Shown here in pieces: positions 1 to 9,264 of a stretch of DNA of 64,000 nt. The stretch covers positions 62,001 to 126,000 of the forward strand of contig NZ_QJJZ01000014.1 of the NCBI RefSeq assembly GCF_003201775.1, in the 5' to 3' direction. The first letter of the stretch is position 1. Every line of letters begins with the position of its first letter. Made by a program: the position numbers and the translations under genes. The stretch comes from Arenibacter sp. ARW7G5Y1. GTDB taxonomy: Bacteria; Bacteroidota; Bacteroidia; Flavobacteriales; Flavobacteriaceae. A model generated the notes under the pieces. The model was given only the letters and a program-made list of their open reading frames with translations. It was not told the DNA's origin and searched no databases.

Positions 1-327
1 ATGCTGCTGTTGGCCGCATCCAATATTTTAATCGAGATTTATTTGGCCGAATCTGCAATCCTAAGAACGGAGAAAAATGCAAAACGATTTGGGGAAGCAG
101 CTCAAAAAGAACAAATTGCCATGTCCAAACTGTACTTGTACAATGCAGTGGACACAGTAATAAAAAATGGCAAGGAAGCCATTGTTTCAATGGCTGAAGG
201 CGATGAGCAACGTATGATGCTTATGGGACTCAAGCGTTTTACAAAATATACCAACCAACCCAACGTGGTTGAACTTCGGAATATCATTGCCGATAAGCTT
301 AAGGCTGAAAACAAGTATTGTTTTTAG
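1..327 (+). CDS. Acyl-CoA dehydrogenase, C-terminal fragment (cut by window edge)
   Basis: The frame is open to the left edge, so the visible 108 residues are the end of a longer gene. The helical stretch MLLLAASNILIEIYLAES followed by repeated short helices resembles the extra C-terminal domain of the roughly 600-residue acyl-CoA dehydrogenases of Flavobacteriia, which act in beta-oxidation. None of the FAD or CoA binding residues lie in the visible part, so the assignment rests on the tail only. The methionine at base 1 is probably internal. A strong hairpin terminator follows about 50 bases after the stop, so this gene ends its transcription unit. Confidence 0.65.
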   Translation: MLLLAASNILIEIYLAESAILRTEKNAKRFGEAAQKEQIAMSKLYLYNAVDTVIKNGKEAIVSMAEGDEQRMMLMGLKRFTKYTNQPNVVELRNIIADKLKAENKYCF

Positions 328-373
328 TGAAGATAGACTAACTCAAGCTCATGCTTCGTAATGAAGCAAAAAC

Positions 374-413
374 GAAGAACCGCTCCCAAAAGAGCGGTTC
401 TTCTGTTTGTTGT
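374..413 (+). terminator. Rho-independent terminator after the acyl-CoA dehydrogenase
   Basis: A perfect 12-bp stem (GAAGAACCGCTC at 374-385 with GAGCGGTTCTTC at 392-403) closes a 6-base loop and is followed by a T-rich stretch. It sits about 50 bases past the upstream stop codon, as expected for intrinsic termination. Confidence 0.85.
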
Positions 414-608
414 TTGCTACCCCACATTCTTTTATGCTTCTCCCCCATCCCTTCCTACAGAAAATTATCGTAAGGATTTACCAATACCTTCCCCGGCATA
501 CTTCCCTATTTTGATAGTTTTATCAAATTAAAAACCCTATACCTATTGGGTTAAATTATTACTCAAATAAATCAACCTATTACTATAGAACCCAATACCT
601 TGAGGGTT

Positions 609-1952
609 ATGGAAAATATGGATGTTTTTGTAATAGGTAGTGGCAGTGCCGGCCAAAAAGTTGCACAAACCTGTGCCAAGGGTGGTTTAAAAGTTGCCAT
701 TGCCGATAATCGCGAATATGGCGGTACTTGTGGTAACAGGGGCTGTATTCCTAAAAAAATACTTTTAGCCCCCTCCGAAACCTATGAACTGGCCGGTAAC
801 TTAATAGGAAAAGGTATTTCCGCCAAGCCGAAATTGGATTGGAGGACACTGCAGAAATTTAAACGCGAATTTACCCAACCAGTTCCAAAATCCACTGAAA
901 AGGAATTGGAAAAGCTGGGAATTGAAATGTACCATCAATCACCCAAATTTTTAGGAGAACAGACCTTATCCGTCGAAGGAAAAATCCTAAAAGCCAATAA
1001 AATAGTTATAGCAACAGGACAAATACCAAGAAACCTTACCTTCAAAGGAGCGGAATTCCTTAAAAACAGTGACGATTTTCTACGGCTGGAGAAACTGCCA
1101 AAGTCTATGGTCTTTATTGGTGGAGGCTATATAGCCATGGAGTTTGCCCATATGGCCGCAAGGGCAGGAAGTAAAATAACCATCATTGAGCATGGAGGAA
1201 ACATACTAAAAGTCTTTGACAGGGACATGGTACGCCATCTTAGGAAAGTTTCCGAAGACCTGGGGATAGAAATTATATATAATGGGGAAATACTACAGCT
1301 GGAGAAACTGAAAAAAAATCTTCGCATCCAATATACCCAGGACGGAGAAAAAAAGTCGCTCAAAACAGGTGTCGTATTCAATACTGCCGGAAGGGTTCCT
1401 GCCATAAACTCCTTGGACCTGGAAAAAGGCAAGGTATCCTATTCCAATAAGGGCATATTCGTAAATGGATACCTACAAAACACTGAGAATCCAAATGTAT
1501 ACGCCTGCGGTGACGTATCGGACCATGGTCTGCCCCTTACCCCCTTATCGGGCTTGGAGGGTGCCATTGTAGCAGAAAATATACTTTATGGCAATTCAAA
1601 AAAGATAAAAACATCAGTAATCCCATCGGCGGTCTTCACCTTGCCAAATTTGGCATCGGTGGGCGTATCGGAAGAAGAGGCCAAAAGTAGATATAAGTCG
1701 GTAACGATCAATTATAAATCTGTTCCGGAATGGTATAACGCCAAAAGAATAAATACGTCGGCATATGCCTATAAAATTATAATCAACGACCGAACCAAAC
1801 AAGTCGTTGGGGCACACCTTTTATCACCACACGCTGCGGAAACGATCAACTTATTCGCCCTGGCCATAAACCAGCAAATGACAACGGAAGACTTAAAAAG
1901 CATGATTTTCACCTTCCCATCCTGGGCCAGCGATATAAAAAGCATGATATAA
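609..1952 (+). CDS. Glutathione-reductase-like NAD(P)/FAD-dependent oxidoreductase
   Basis: A 447-residue pyridine nucleotide-disulfide oxidoreductase. It has an N-terminal FAD Rossmann motif (VIGSGSAGQ, about residues 8-16), the redox-active disulfide motif GGTCGNRGCIPKK (Cys41 and Cys46), a central NAD(P) motif FIGGGYIAME, the second FAD motif ACGDVSD and a C-terminal dimerisation domain. The usual dimer-domain His-Pro-Thr with its following Glu, the catalytic base of glutathione and lipoamide reductases, is replaced here by TFPSWASDI, so the substrate and exact reaction are uncertain; mercuric-reductase-like and other reductases also lack this His. I chose the ATG at 609; an ATG at 618 would also keep the FAD motif, and a TTG at 600 is open. 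It lies three bases upstream of the YihY gene, probably one transcript. Confidence 0.9.
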   Translation: MENMDVFVIGSGSAGQKVAQTCAKGGLKVAIADNREYGGTCGNRGCIPKKILLAPSETYELAGNLIGKGISAKPKLDWRTLQKFKREFTQPVPKSTEKELEKLGIEMYHQSPKFLGEQTLSVEGKILKANKIVIATGQIPRNLTFKGAEFLKNSDDFLRLEKLPKSMVFIGGGYIAMEFAHMAARAGSKITIIEHGGNILKVFDRDMVRHLRKVSEDLGIEIIYNGEILQLEKLKKNLRIQYTQDGEKKSLKTGVVFNTAGRVPAINSLDLEKGKVSYSNKGIFVNGYLQNTENPNVYACGDVSDHGLPLTPLSGLEGAIVAENILYGNSKKIKTSVIPSAVFTLPNLASVGVSEEEAKSRYKSVTINYKSVPEWYNAKRINTSAYAYKIIINDRTKQVVGAHLLSPHAAETINLFALAINQQMTTEDLKSMIFTFPSWASDIKSMI

Positions 1953-1955
1953 TAT

Positions 1956-2879
1956 ATGGCCAAAGAGACAAATAGTGATAAATTCAAGTTGCAACATCTA
2001 CCCTCCTTAATAGTAGATACCTTTAAAGCTTGGAATGCAGATGACCCTTTTCGGCTGAGTGCCGTAGTGGCCTATTATGCCATACTTTCCTTACCAGGGC
2101 TGTTGGTCATTATCATTAATCTGGTAGGTTCCATATGGGGCATAGAGATTGTGCAGGGTGAACTCACAAATGAGATTTCCAAGGCCTTGGGCAGGGATGC
2201 CGCCGAATCCATACAAACCATGATGTTGGAAACCCAAAACGGGAACAAAAGTACCATTGCGAATATTTTAGGCTTTGCTACCATAATTTTTGGTGCCACT
2301 GGTGTTTTTTACCATTTACAACTTTCACTGAATCAGATTTGGCAAATTAAACCAGACCCCGATTCAAACTTTATGAAGATGCTCATTGACAGGGCCAGAA
2401 GTTTCGCCTTTATATTGGTAATCGGTTTTTTATTATTGGTCAGTTTTTTAGTGACTGCAGCAATTTCGGCTCTTAACGGTTACATCCGAAGCGTGCTGCC
2501 CGATTTTATACTATATATAGCCTTTATCCTGGATTTTTTAGTTTCAATAGGCATCGTGACAATTCTTTTTGCTCTAATTTTTAGATTTTTACCCGACACA
2601 AAAATACGGTGGAAGACCGTTTGGATCGGGGCACTTATTACCGCTGTACTTTTTGTTTTTGGCAAATTTTTATTGGGACTTTATTTTGGAGAGGCAGATC
2701 CAGGTTCTACTTATGGTGCGGCCGGCACTGTAGTACTAATGCTACTATGGGTTTCGTATTCCTGTTTAATTCTGTTTTTTGGGGCAGAATTTACATGGGT
2801 CTATGCCAATCGTTATGGCCTGGGTATTAAGTCCAGTTCCAAAAAAAATAACAATAAACAAGAAATAGGGAGTGCGTAA
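1956..2879 (+). CDS. YihY/BrkB family inner-membrane protein
   Basis: A 307-residue polytopic membrane protein with about six hydrophobic segments (near residues 35-60, 100-120, 145-175, 185-210, 220-240 and 250-280) and the family's early motif AYYAILSLPGLLVI. YihY/BrkB proteins (formerly mis-called ribonuclease BN) are inner-membrane proteins of unsettled transport function; related eukaryote-like claims are not supported here. Length is normal for the family. Only three bases separate it from the upstream flavoprotein stop, so the two are probably co-transcribed. The C-terminal tail is rich in Lys and Asn and is likely cytoplasmic. Confidence 0.88.
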   Translation: MAKETNSDKFKLQHLPSLIVDTFKAWNADDPFRLSAVVAYYAILSLPGLLVIIINLVGSIWGIEIVQGELTNEISKALGRDAAESIQTMMLETQNGNKSTIANILGFATIIFGATGVFYHLQLSLNQIWQIKPDPDSNFMKMLIDRARSFAFILVIGFLLLVSFLVTAAISALNGYIRSVLPDFILYIAFILDFLVSIGIVTILFALIFRFLPDTKIRWKTVWIGALITAVLFVFGKFLLGLYFGEADPGSTYGAAGTVVLMLLWVSYSCLILFFGAEFTWVYANRYGLGIKSSSKKNNNKQEIGSA

Positions 2880-3233
2880 GGCACTCAGGGGAACATTTTT
2901 GTCTCATCACCTACATTGGGCAGAAAGGATGCTTTTTTTTTGAAACTTCTATTTTGTAGTGGATTGGTAGTCTTATCCAGAAAGAATGATAGTACCGGTT
3001 ATAACTATAAAGAATGTGGAAAATTTGTGGGTCCATTCTCCATACACTTTTTCCCGATAGATGTATCCAAAGTTTTATTGGGTTAATTTTCCAATCAATA
3101 GCCCACGTCTTTCTTTATAAATTCATCTAAATTTAAGTGGTTTTAGTATTTATTAGAAAAATCAGGATCAAGGTTATGACAGCACTTTAAAAAAAATTCC
3201 TTGATCGGTAAACAATCAATTAAAATTGAAGTT
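2880..3233. other. 354-base gap without a gene
   Basis: No reading frame with a plausible start is visible. The only structure noticed is an inverted repeat just before the next gene, GATCAAGG at 3166-3173 and CCTTGATC at 3199-3206, with a 25-base A-rich interval. It could fold in the leader of the response regulator gene but may be chance. Confidence 0.4.
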
Positions 3234-3671
3234 ATGAATCCAATACGTATTTTTTTGGCAGATGATGATCAAGATGATCGCGAAATTTTCTTGGACGCTT
3301 TGGCAGAATTACCCATTAAAACTTCGATAAAACAGTTTGAAAACGGTGTGGATTTGATGGCAGAACTGTATTCCGAAAGTCCCTTGCCCAATATCATTTT
3401 TTTAGACCTTCGGATGCCGCTTATGGATGGATTTGAATGTCTGGCGGATATCCGGAACATCCCCGAATATTCAAAAATAAAAGTAATCATTTATTCTACA
3501 TCCTATAACCAAAACGAGGTAGACCAATTGAAGGAAGCCGGTGCCAATCAATATTTAAAGAAACCCAATTCATTCAATCAACTGAAGACCTTATTATATA
3601 AATCTATCAGACCCTTAAAAAATGAAAACACCAGGCTTGATGACGTCTTTCAATTTACCATGCTAGTTTAA
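3234..3671 (+). CDS. CheY-like single-domain response regulator (Rcp1 type)
   Basis: A 145-residue receiver domain with no output domain. Acidic pocket residues Asp10-Asp11-Asp12, the phospho-acceptor Asp58 in IIFLDLRMP, the switch Ser/Thr in YSTS and the conserved Lys in YLKKPNS are all present. Receivers with this DDDxDD start are typical partners of multi-PAS histidine kinases in Bacteroidota and cyanobacteria. The ATG at 3234 fits the family N-terminus (MNPIRIFLADDD); a TTG 33 bases earlier would add a non-conserved tail. It converges on the sensor kinase gene on the other strand, which has another similar receiver on its far side. Confidence 0.9.
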   Translation: MNPIRIFLADDDQDDREIFLDALAELPIKTSIKQFENGVDLMAELYSESPLPNIIFLDLRMPLMDGFECLADIRNIPEYSKIKVIIYSTSYNQNEVDQLKEAGANQYLKKPNSFNQLKTLLYKSIRPLKNENTRLDDVFQFTMLV

Positions 3672-3757
3672 CACAAAAGATCAACTAGCCTTAATTTTAA
3701 GTATATGCATGCAAAAATAGTGTTGGAAGATTTCCATTTTAATATTGTAAAGCCCTA

Positions 3758-6241
3758 TTACTCGGCAGGTAGATATATATCAAAAGTGGCACCCTTGCCC
3801 ACTTGGCTTTTGGCCGTAATTATTCCATTGTGATTTTCTACAATTCGCTTTATTATAGCTAGACCAATACCGGTCCCAGGATATTCTGTACGTCCGTGGA
3901 GACGCTGGAACAATTCAAAAATCTTTTCGCTGTATTCCTGATCAAAACCTATCCCATTATCGGTAAATATAATGTGGCAGTAGTTTTTGTCCTTCCGAAT
4001 ATTTTCACCATCCAGTACTTGGCCATTAACGAACTCATTTTTTATTGTTATCCTTACAGCCTTCCCTGGACTTGAAAACTTTAAGGAATTACTTATAAGA
4101 TTATAAAAGAGTTGCTTAAATTGAAATGGAATAATTTTCACCTCACAGGTCATATCCGTGTCAATTACGGCATTTTTTTGTAAGAGTTCCTCACTAAGTT
4201 CTTGTTTCACTTCCTCAATAATAAGATTCAGATTGGTCTTTTCAAAATCGCCTTCCAAATTGTGGGTGCGGGAATAGGCCAACAAATCTTCGATAAGCGA
4301 TTGCATCCGCTCCGCGGACAACTGCATCCTTTTAAATAGATATTTTCCATTTTCGGAAAGGGTATCCTTATCCTTTTCGATGATTCTGGAAGCAAAGGTC
4401 TGTATTTTCCTTAAAGGCTCTTGTAAGTCATGGCTCGATATATACGCAAAGGATTGGAGTTCCTTGTTCATTTTCTGCAGTTCAATGTTCTTTTCCTCCA
4501 GCTCGGCTCGCTTTTCCTTAAGCGCGTCATCCGATTCTTTCTTAACGGTAAGGTCATGGGTTACTTTGGAATATCCTATTAATTCATTGAATTCATTATG
4601 TACTGCAGTAATTACCACACTGGCCCAGAATAATTTTTTATCCTTCCTTACGCGCCATCCTTCCTGTACTGCTTTGCCGTTTCTGGCAGCCATTCCCAAC
4701 AACCTTTTGGGAAGTCCGCTTTTTTTATCTTCCTCTGTGTAAAAATTGGAAAAATCCTTACCTATAATCTCTTCGGCCTTATACCCCTTAATTTTTTCTG
4801 CTCCCGTATTCCAGTTCTCCACAATTCCTTCCGGGTTCAAGTAAAGAATGGCGTAGTCCTGTACCTCTTCCACCATGAGGTGATAGCGCTGTTCACTTTT
4901 CTTGAGCGACTCGTTTAATTCTACCAGCTCTGCTGTACGCTCCTGAACCTTTTTTTCCAATTCGTCAAGGAAAATTTTCTGTTCCTGTATATCGGTACTA
5001 CTCCCCACCCACATTTGTATTATTCCGCCATCATTGCGCTGTGGTTTTGCACGGCTCAACTGCCATCGATATTCACCATCATGTCTTCGAAAGCGATGCT
5101 CCAATAAAAAATCCTTTCCTGTTGCGATAGAATCCTCCCAGGTCTTAAAATTCTTTATCCTGTCATCCGGATGCACCATCTGCAACCATCCCCTATTGAT
5201 CAATTGATCCTGTGACAATCCGGAAAACTCAAAAACCGATTGGTTAAAGTAATTCAAATTGCCATCTGGATCTGCAGTCCATACGAATTGGGGAAGTGAG
5301 TCCGCCAGTAGTCGGAATTTTTTTTCACTTTCCTCTAATCTCTTGCGGGCAATTACTTGGTCTGTAACTTCAATGCCCAAAGCCATTATTCCTTCTATTT
5401 TCCCTGTAGTATCCAAAAGTGGTTCGAAACCAAAATTTAGATATGCCATATGCAATTTCCCTTTCCTCATGATTTGCACAGGAAATTCCAAGGTAGAAAA
5501 AGATTTGCCTGTACTATAAACCCCGTCCAACAACTCTTTAATACCTTGCGACTTTAATTCTGGCATTACTTCCAAAATTGGTTGTCCCAATACTTCGCTT
5601 TCTTTTCTTCCCCACATTTCCAAGGCAAGGGAATTGGCCAATTCAGTTAGATGATCCTTGCCTTGGAATATAGCTATCGATACAGGTGCTTGGGCTATCA
5701 TGGTGCGAAGCCTTTGTTCACTTTCTTCCAATTCTTTTTTCGCAATTACGGTTTCGGTAGTCTCTGTGCAGGTAACGACCACACCACTTACATTGCCAAA
5801 ATCATCAAATGCGGCACTATAGCAGAAAGTCCAATATATCTCCTCCATGCTTCCATTTCGATAAAATGGCACCAATTGGTCACTAAAGGAAATAGGTTTA
5901 GCGGTAGTGACTACTTTATGGATCAAGGGGCCAATGAACTCCCAAATCTCCGGCCAAACTTCCTTGCCCTTTTTTCCAATTGCAGGATGCTTTCCTTCAT
6001 TTCCTAAACTTGGCCTGTACGCATCATTATAAAAGCAGATAAGGTCATCGCCCCAAAAGAGAAACATAGGATAGGATGAATGCAAAATAATGGCTAAGGT
6101 AGTACGTAAACTAACAGGCCAATTGCCTATATGTCCCAGGCTCGTATTGCCCCAGTCCATTTCCCTGATAAGATCTCCCATTTGGCCCCCATTCTCAAGG
6201 AACTTGAGATCATTTGCTTTATAGGTTGAATTCAGTTTCAT
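3758..6241 (-). CDS. Multi-PAS sensor histidine kinase
   Basis: An 827-residue kinase without obvious membrane segments, so probably cytoplasmic. Four PAS-like sensor domains lie at about residues 20-170, 175-300, 305-425 and 450-570, with PAC-type ends (for example SSTDIQEQK). A coiled coil then leads to the HisKA domain, with phospho-acceptor His604 in SSHDLQEPLRKI. The HATPase domain has its N-box (FYNLISNSLKFSS), G1 (DNGIGF) and G2 (GTGIGLAI). The start overlaps the upstream receiver gene by four bases (ATGA), so the two are translationally coupled. Ligands are not predictable from sequence; the first PAS (WGDDLICFYNDAYRP) resembles those of photosensor-like kinases, but no chromophore residue is evident. 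Confidence 0.93.
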   Translation of the reverse strand: MKLNSTYKANDLKFLENGGQMGDLIREMDWGNTSLGHIGNWPVSLRTTLAIILHSSYPMFLFWGDDLICFYNDAYRPSLGNEGKHPAIGKKGKEVWPEIWEFIGPLIHKVVTTAKPISFSDQLVPFYRNGSMEEIYWTFCYSAAFDDFGNVSGVVVTCTETTETVIAKKELEESEQRLRTMIAQAPVSIAIFQGKDHLTELANSLALEMWGRKESEVLGQPILEVMPELKSQGIKELLDGVYSTGKSFSTLEFPVQIMRKGKLHMAYLNFGFEPLLDTTGKIEGIMALGIEVTDQVIARKRLEESEKKFRLLADSLPQFVWTADPDGNLNYFNQSVFEFSGLSQDQLINRGWLQMVHPDDRIKNFKTWEDSIATGKDFLLEHRFRRHDGEYRWQLSRAKPQRNDGGIIQMWVGSSTDIQEQKIFLDELEKKVQERTAELVELNESLKKSEQRYHLMVEEVQDYAILYLNPEGIVENWNTGAEKIKGYKAEEIIGKDFSNFYTEEDKKSGLPKRLLGMAARNGKAVQEGWRVRKDKKLFWASVVITAVHNEFNELIGYSKVTHDLTVKKESDDALKEKRAELEEKNIELQKMNKELQSFAYISSHDLQEPLRKIQTFASRIIEKDKDTLSENGKYLFKRMQLSAERMQSLIEDLLAYSRTHNLEGDFEKTNLNLIIEEVKQELSEELLQKNAVIDTDMTCEVKIIPFQFKQLFYNLISNSLKFSSPGKAVRITIKNEFVNGQVLDGENIRKDKNYCHIIFTDNGIGFDQEYSEKIFELFQRLHGRTEYPGTGIGLAIIKRIVENHNGIITAKSQVGKGATFDIYLPAE

Positions 6242-6693
6242 TTACTTGACGCTTGTATCACAAATTCTTCTCTGGAAGATTGCATATCCTTTGTTTGTTG
6301 GATCAATTCAATTGTCCTGTTGATTACTGATTTAAGATCAGAAAAATCCGCTGGTTTGCGAATATAGTATTGTGCTCCCTTGGCATACAATTGGTCCATG
6401 ACATCAATATTGGAAGAAGTGGAATAGATTATTACAGGCAAATGTCTAAATTTTGCACTTCGTTTTATTTCGGTTAAACACTCCGCTCCCGATTTCAGGG
6501 GCATATTCAAATCTAGAAATAATACTTGTGGCAGATTGCTCAAATTATTTTCAAGAAAATCCATTAGCGCTACCCCATTGTTAACCGTTTTCAAAGTTGC
6601 GCACAAAGCTAGCTCGTCCAAAGCTTCCTTAAAAAACATGCAATCGTCTTCATCATCGTCTGCAAGAAGTATTTGAAAATCCCTATGGTCCAC
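6238..6693 (-). CDS. CheY-like single-domain response regulator, coupled to the PAS kinase
   Basis: A 151-residue receiver domain alone: acidic residues at the DDDEDD motif near residue 12, phospho-acceptor Asp61 in VLFLDLNMP, IYSTS switch, and the Lys in YYIRKPADF. It starts with GTG; the in-frame codon two upstream is a TAA stop, so no longer form is possible, and no ATG gives a full receiver. Its stop overlaps the kinase start (ATGA). It is about as similar in layout to the receiver at 3234-3671 as paralogues usually are, giving one kinase flanked by two output-less receivers. How the signal leaves the receivers is not visible here. Confidence 0.9.
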   Translation of the reverse strand: MDHRDFQILLADDDEDDCMFFKEALDELALCATLKTVNNGVALMDFLENNLSNLPQVLFLDLNMPLKSGAECLTEIKRSAKFRHLPVIIYSTSSNIDVMDQLYAKGAQYYIRKPADFSDLKSVINRTIELIQQTKDMQSSREEFVIQASSK

Positions 6694-6978
6694 GTCTTAT
6701 TGATTTAGAAATTGAAATTAACATTTACCTCTTTTAATCCAATTAGGTAAAAATAAACAAAAATAATCGCCAATTGAATTTCCACTGAAATTGTTTATAA
6801 AAGGGCCTATTCCCAGGATTATTCCGGACAGGGTTTATAGGCATCCCATTATTTTTGGCTTATCTTCCTTGCATATATACGGAAAGGCTTATACCTTTAA
6901 AAACAAATGGGCGGTTAACACAAGTTTCAATTAGTTATGGCATTGCCAAGCACCACTCACTGTACTTTAGAATGCCAT

Positions 6979-7479
6979 ATGAACAATTACAAAGTCAAAA
7001 ACCTATCTCCCCATAGCTTTATTGTTATACTTTCCATCTTACATGCCCTTTTGACTTTTGGCTCATTGTTTTTTGCTAGTGTCGTCCTTATCAAGTCCGA
7101 TAGTATTTTTCTGGAATTTAGTACCGACAAACGTATTTTTATTTACATAGTGCCCATGGTGTCCATGATCAGTTATTTTGGAAGCAATCTGTTCTATAAT
7201 ACACAACTGGCCAACATAACCAAAAACAAGTCACTAAATGAAAAATTGATGCTTTATCTACAGGCATGCGCGCTAAGATATGCGTTTGTAGTGGCCGCAG
7301 TAATAATGGGCACTATAGCTTTTGGGGCATACAACCATATTTTTTATCTGGTCATCTCCTTACTTTTACTTCTATATCTTTTTAAGCTAAGACCTACCAA
7401 ATACAGGGTAATGGCCGATTTGGAATTAAACTTGGAGGACCAACAATACTTTCAAAAAGTGAAGGAGGAGATAAAATAA
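6979..7479 (+). CDS. Small four-helix membrane protein of unknown function
   Basis: A 166-residue protein with four hydrophobic segments (about residues 15-37, 50-70, 95-115 and 118-135), then a charged cytoplasmic-looking tail ending in Glu and Lys. I do not recognise a family. I chose the ATG at 6979 because the 14 residues between it and the ATG at 6937 are polar and Cys/His-rich and precede a normal membrane-protein start. It lies 43 bases upstream of a large FAD-dependent oxidoreductase, and the two may form one transcript. Confidence 0.6.
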   Translation: MNNYKVKNLSPHSFIVILSILHALLTFGSLFFASVVLIKSDSIFLEFSTDKRIFIYIVPMVSMISYFGSNLFYNTQLANITKNKSLNEKLMLYLQACALRYAFVVAAVIMGTIAFGAYNHIFYLVISLLLLLYLFKLRPTKYRVMADLELNLEDQQYFQKVKEEIK

Positions 7480-7522
7480 AATTGGTCGTTACCAATATCT
7501 TGGTATATTCAACACATATAAA

Positions 7523-9226
7523 ATGGACTCCAAAGACAAAAAATATAAGGATATAGATACTATAATCATCGGTTCTGGTGCCGGCGGACTGTCTGCCGCC
7601 ATTTGTCTGTCCAAAGCAGGTCAACGGGTAATGGTCTTGGAACAGCACGATGTCCCCGGCGGTTGGTGCCATAGCTTCTATTTAAACGGCCACCGTTTTT
7701 CTCCAGGAGTACATTATATTGGCCTGCTAGGGGAAGGAGAATCAACAAGGATCCTATATGAAGGGTTGGGGATTGCCAATGACCTGGTTTTTTTTAGAAT
7801 GAATCCCAAGGGATATGAACACTGCTTTATTGGAGAGGAAAGAATTGATCTGCCAGGCAATATAAATGAATTGAGTACTACACTAGGGCTAAGGTTCCCT
7901 AAGGAAAAAAAACGCATCGATCATTATTTGAAGTTGGTCAGGAATGTTTCCCGACAAATACAACTGATTCCCAAGATCAGTGGCTTTTGGGATAATATTA
8001 CCATCCCTTTTAGAACCAAGCACATGGGCAAATATGCACTTTTCAGCCTGAAGCGTGTTATCAACTGGCATATTAAAGACCCCCTATTGCAAAAAGTTCT
8101 CAATATACAATGGGGAGACCACGGATTGGCTCCTTCGCGGGCAAGCTTTCCCTTGCACTGCGCTGTTATGGACCATTATTTTAACGGGGGATACTACCCT
8201 ATGGGTGGCGGAGCCGCCATAGTAAAGGCCATGACCAAGACGCTTCAAAAAAATGGTGGTACCATACGTACTGGAACAGCGGTAAAAAGCATTATTTTGG
8301 AAGGGGATAAAAAGAGGAAAGCCATAGGGGTGGAATTGGAAAATGGGGAGAAACTATATGCATCCAGGATTATTTCCAATGCTGATCCTGGAATTACCTA
8401 TTTAAAATTGGTAAAAGAACAAAACCTAAGTAAAAAACTTCTTAAAAAACTAAAGAAAACAAAGTATTCCTGTAGCTCGTTAATGCTTTTTCTTACCGTG
8501 GATATGGATGTTCGAAAATTAGGAATGGATTCAGGCAATATATGGTTGATGGACAACAGGGATATGGACTTAATTTACGAGGAGATGACCGCAGTGGATA
8601 TCAGTGGTGGAAACGTATTTCCAGGTTTGTTCATTAGCTGCACTACCCTAAAAGACCCTACAAGTTTCGATGGAAAACACCATTCCCTCGAAGTCATTAC
8701 CTATATCAATCCAGATGCTTTCTCAAAATTCAACAATGAGCACAAACAACGATCCAAAGAATATTTGGAATTTAAGGAAATCCTGACCTCCAAAATGATA
8801 AATACCCTAGAAAGTGCCCTACCCGGCATTAAAGACCATATTGTTCATAAGGAACTGGGAACCCCAGTCACCAATAAGCACTATTTAAATGCAACCAGGG
8901 GCAGTGTATACGGTACAGAAAAAAGTTTTGGACAGATAGGTCCCTTTGCTTTTAAAGCCAAGAGTGAAATTAAAAATTTGTATATGTGCGGTGCAAGTAT
9001 TCAATCCCACGGAGTGGCAGGCTCTAGTTACTCCGGGGTCCAAACAGCGGCCACCATACTAAATTGCAGGCAAGATGACTTAATAAAACCAGATGATTTC
9101 CAAAATATTAGAATCTTTGAAGCGGAAGACAATTCCAATTATCCAATAGATATCCAACAAAAAATAAATTTGAGAAAAGCTCGATTGCTATCAAAGGAAA
9201 GAAAATCAGTAAAAAATCAACTCTAA
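7523..9226 (+). CDS. Phytoene-desaturase/retinol-saturase-like FAD oxidoreductase
   Basis: A 567-residue CrtI-superfamily flavoprotein. The N-terminal dinucleotide motif IIGSGAGGLSAA with the downstream Glu of VLEQHDVPGG binds FAD; the C-terminal segment LYMCGASIQSHGVAG closes the FAD site. Length and the GGWCHSF and PMGGGAAIV motifs place it closer to all-trans-retinol 13,14-reductase-like saturases than to carotenoid-cluster phytoene desaturases. No crtB, crtY or other carotenoid genes are nearby, so a role in pigment synthesis is not supported by context; it may saturate another isoprenoid or lipid. No transmembrane anchor is obvious, though such enzymes are membrane-associated. Confidence 0.85.
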   Translation: MDSKDKKYKDIDTIIIGSGAGGLSAAICLSKAGQRVMVLEQHDVPGGWCHSFYLNGHRFSPGVHYIGLLGEGESTRILYEGLGIANDLVFFRMNPKGYEHCFIGEERIDLPGNINELSTTLGLRFPKEKKRIDHYLKLVRNVSRQIQLIPKISGFWDNITIPFRTKHMGKYALFSLKRVINWHIKDPLLQKVLNIQWGDHGLAPSRASFPLHCAVMDHYFNGGYYPMGGGAAIVKAMTKTLQKNGGTIRTGTAVKSIILEGDKKRKAIGVELENGEKLYASRIISNADPGITYLKLVKEQNLSKKLLKKLKKTKYSCSSLMLFLTVDMDVRKLGMDSGNIWLMDNRDMDLIYEEMTAVDISGGNVFPGLFISCTTLKDPTSFDGKHHSLEVITYINPDAFSKFNNEHKQRSKEYLEFKEILTSKMINTLESALPGIKDHIVHKELGTPVTNKHYLNATRGSVYGTEKSFGQIGPFAFKAKSEIKNLYMCGASIQSHGVAGSSYSGVQTAATILNCRQDDLIKPDDFQNIRIFEAEDNSNYPIDIQQKINLRKARLLSKERKSVKNQL

Positions 9227-9264
9227 TCCAATTATTAATCTTTTTATTAATAACTTTTATCCAT

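Noticed and set aside
7523-9226. Carotenoid phytoene desaturase of a crt cluster
   Set aside because: No crtB, crtY or crtZ is near, and the length and motifs fit retinol-saturase-like proteins better.
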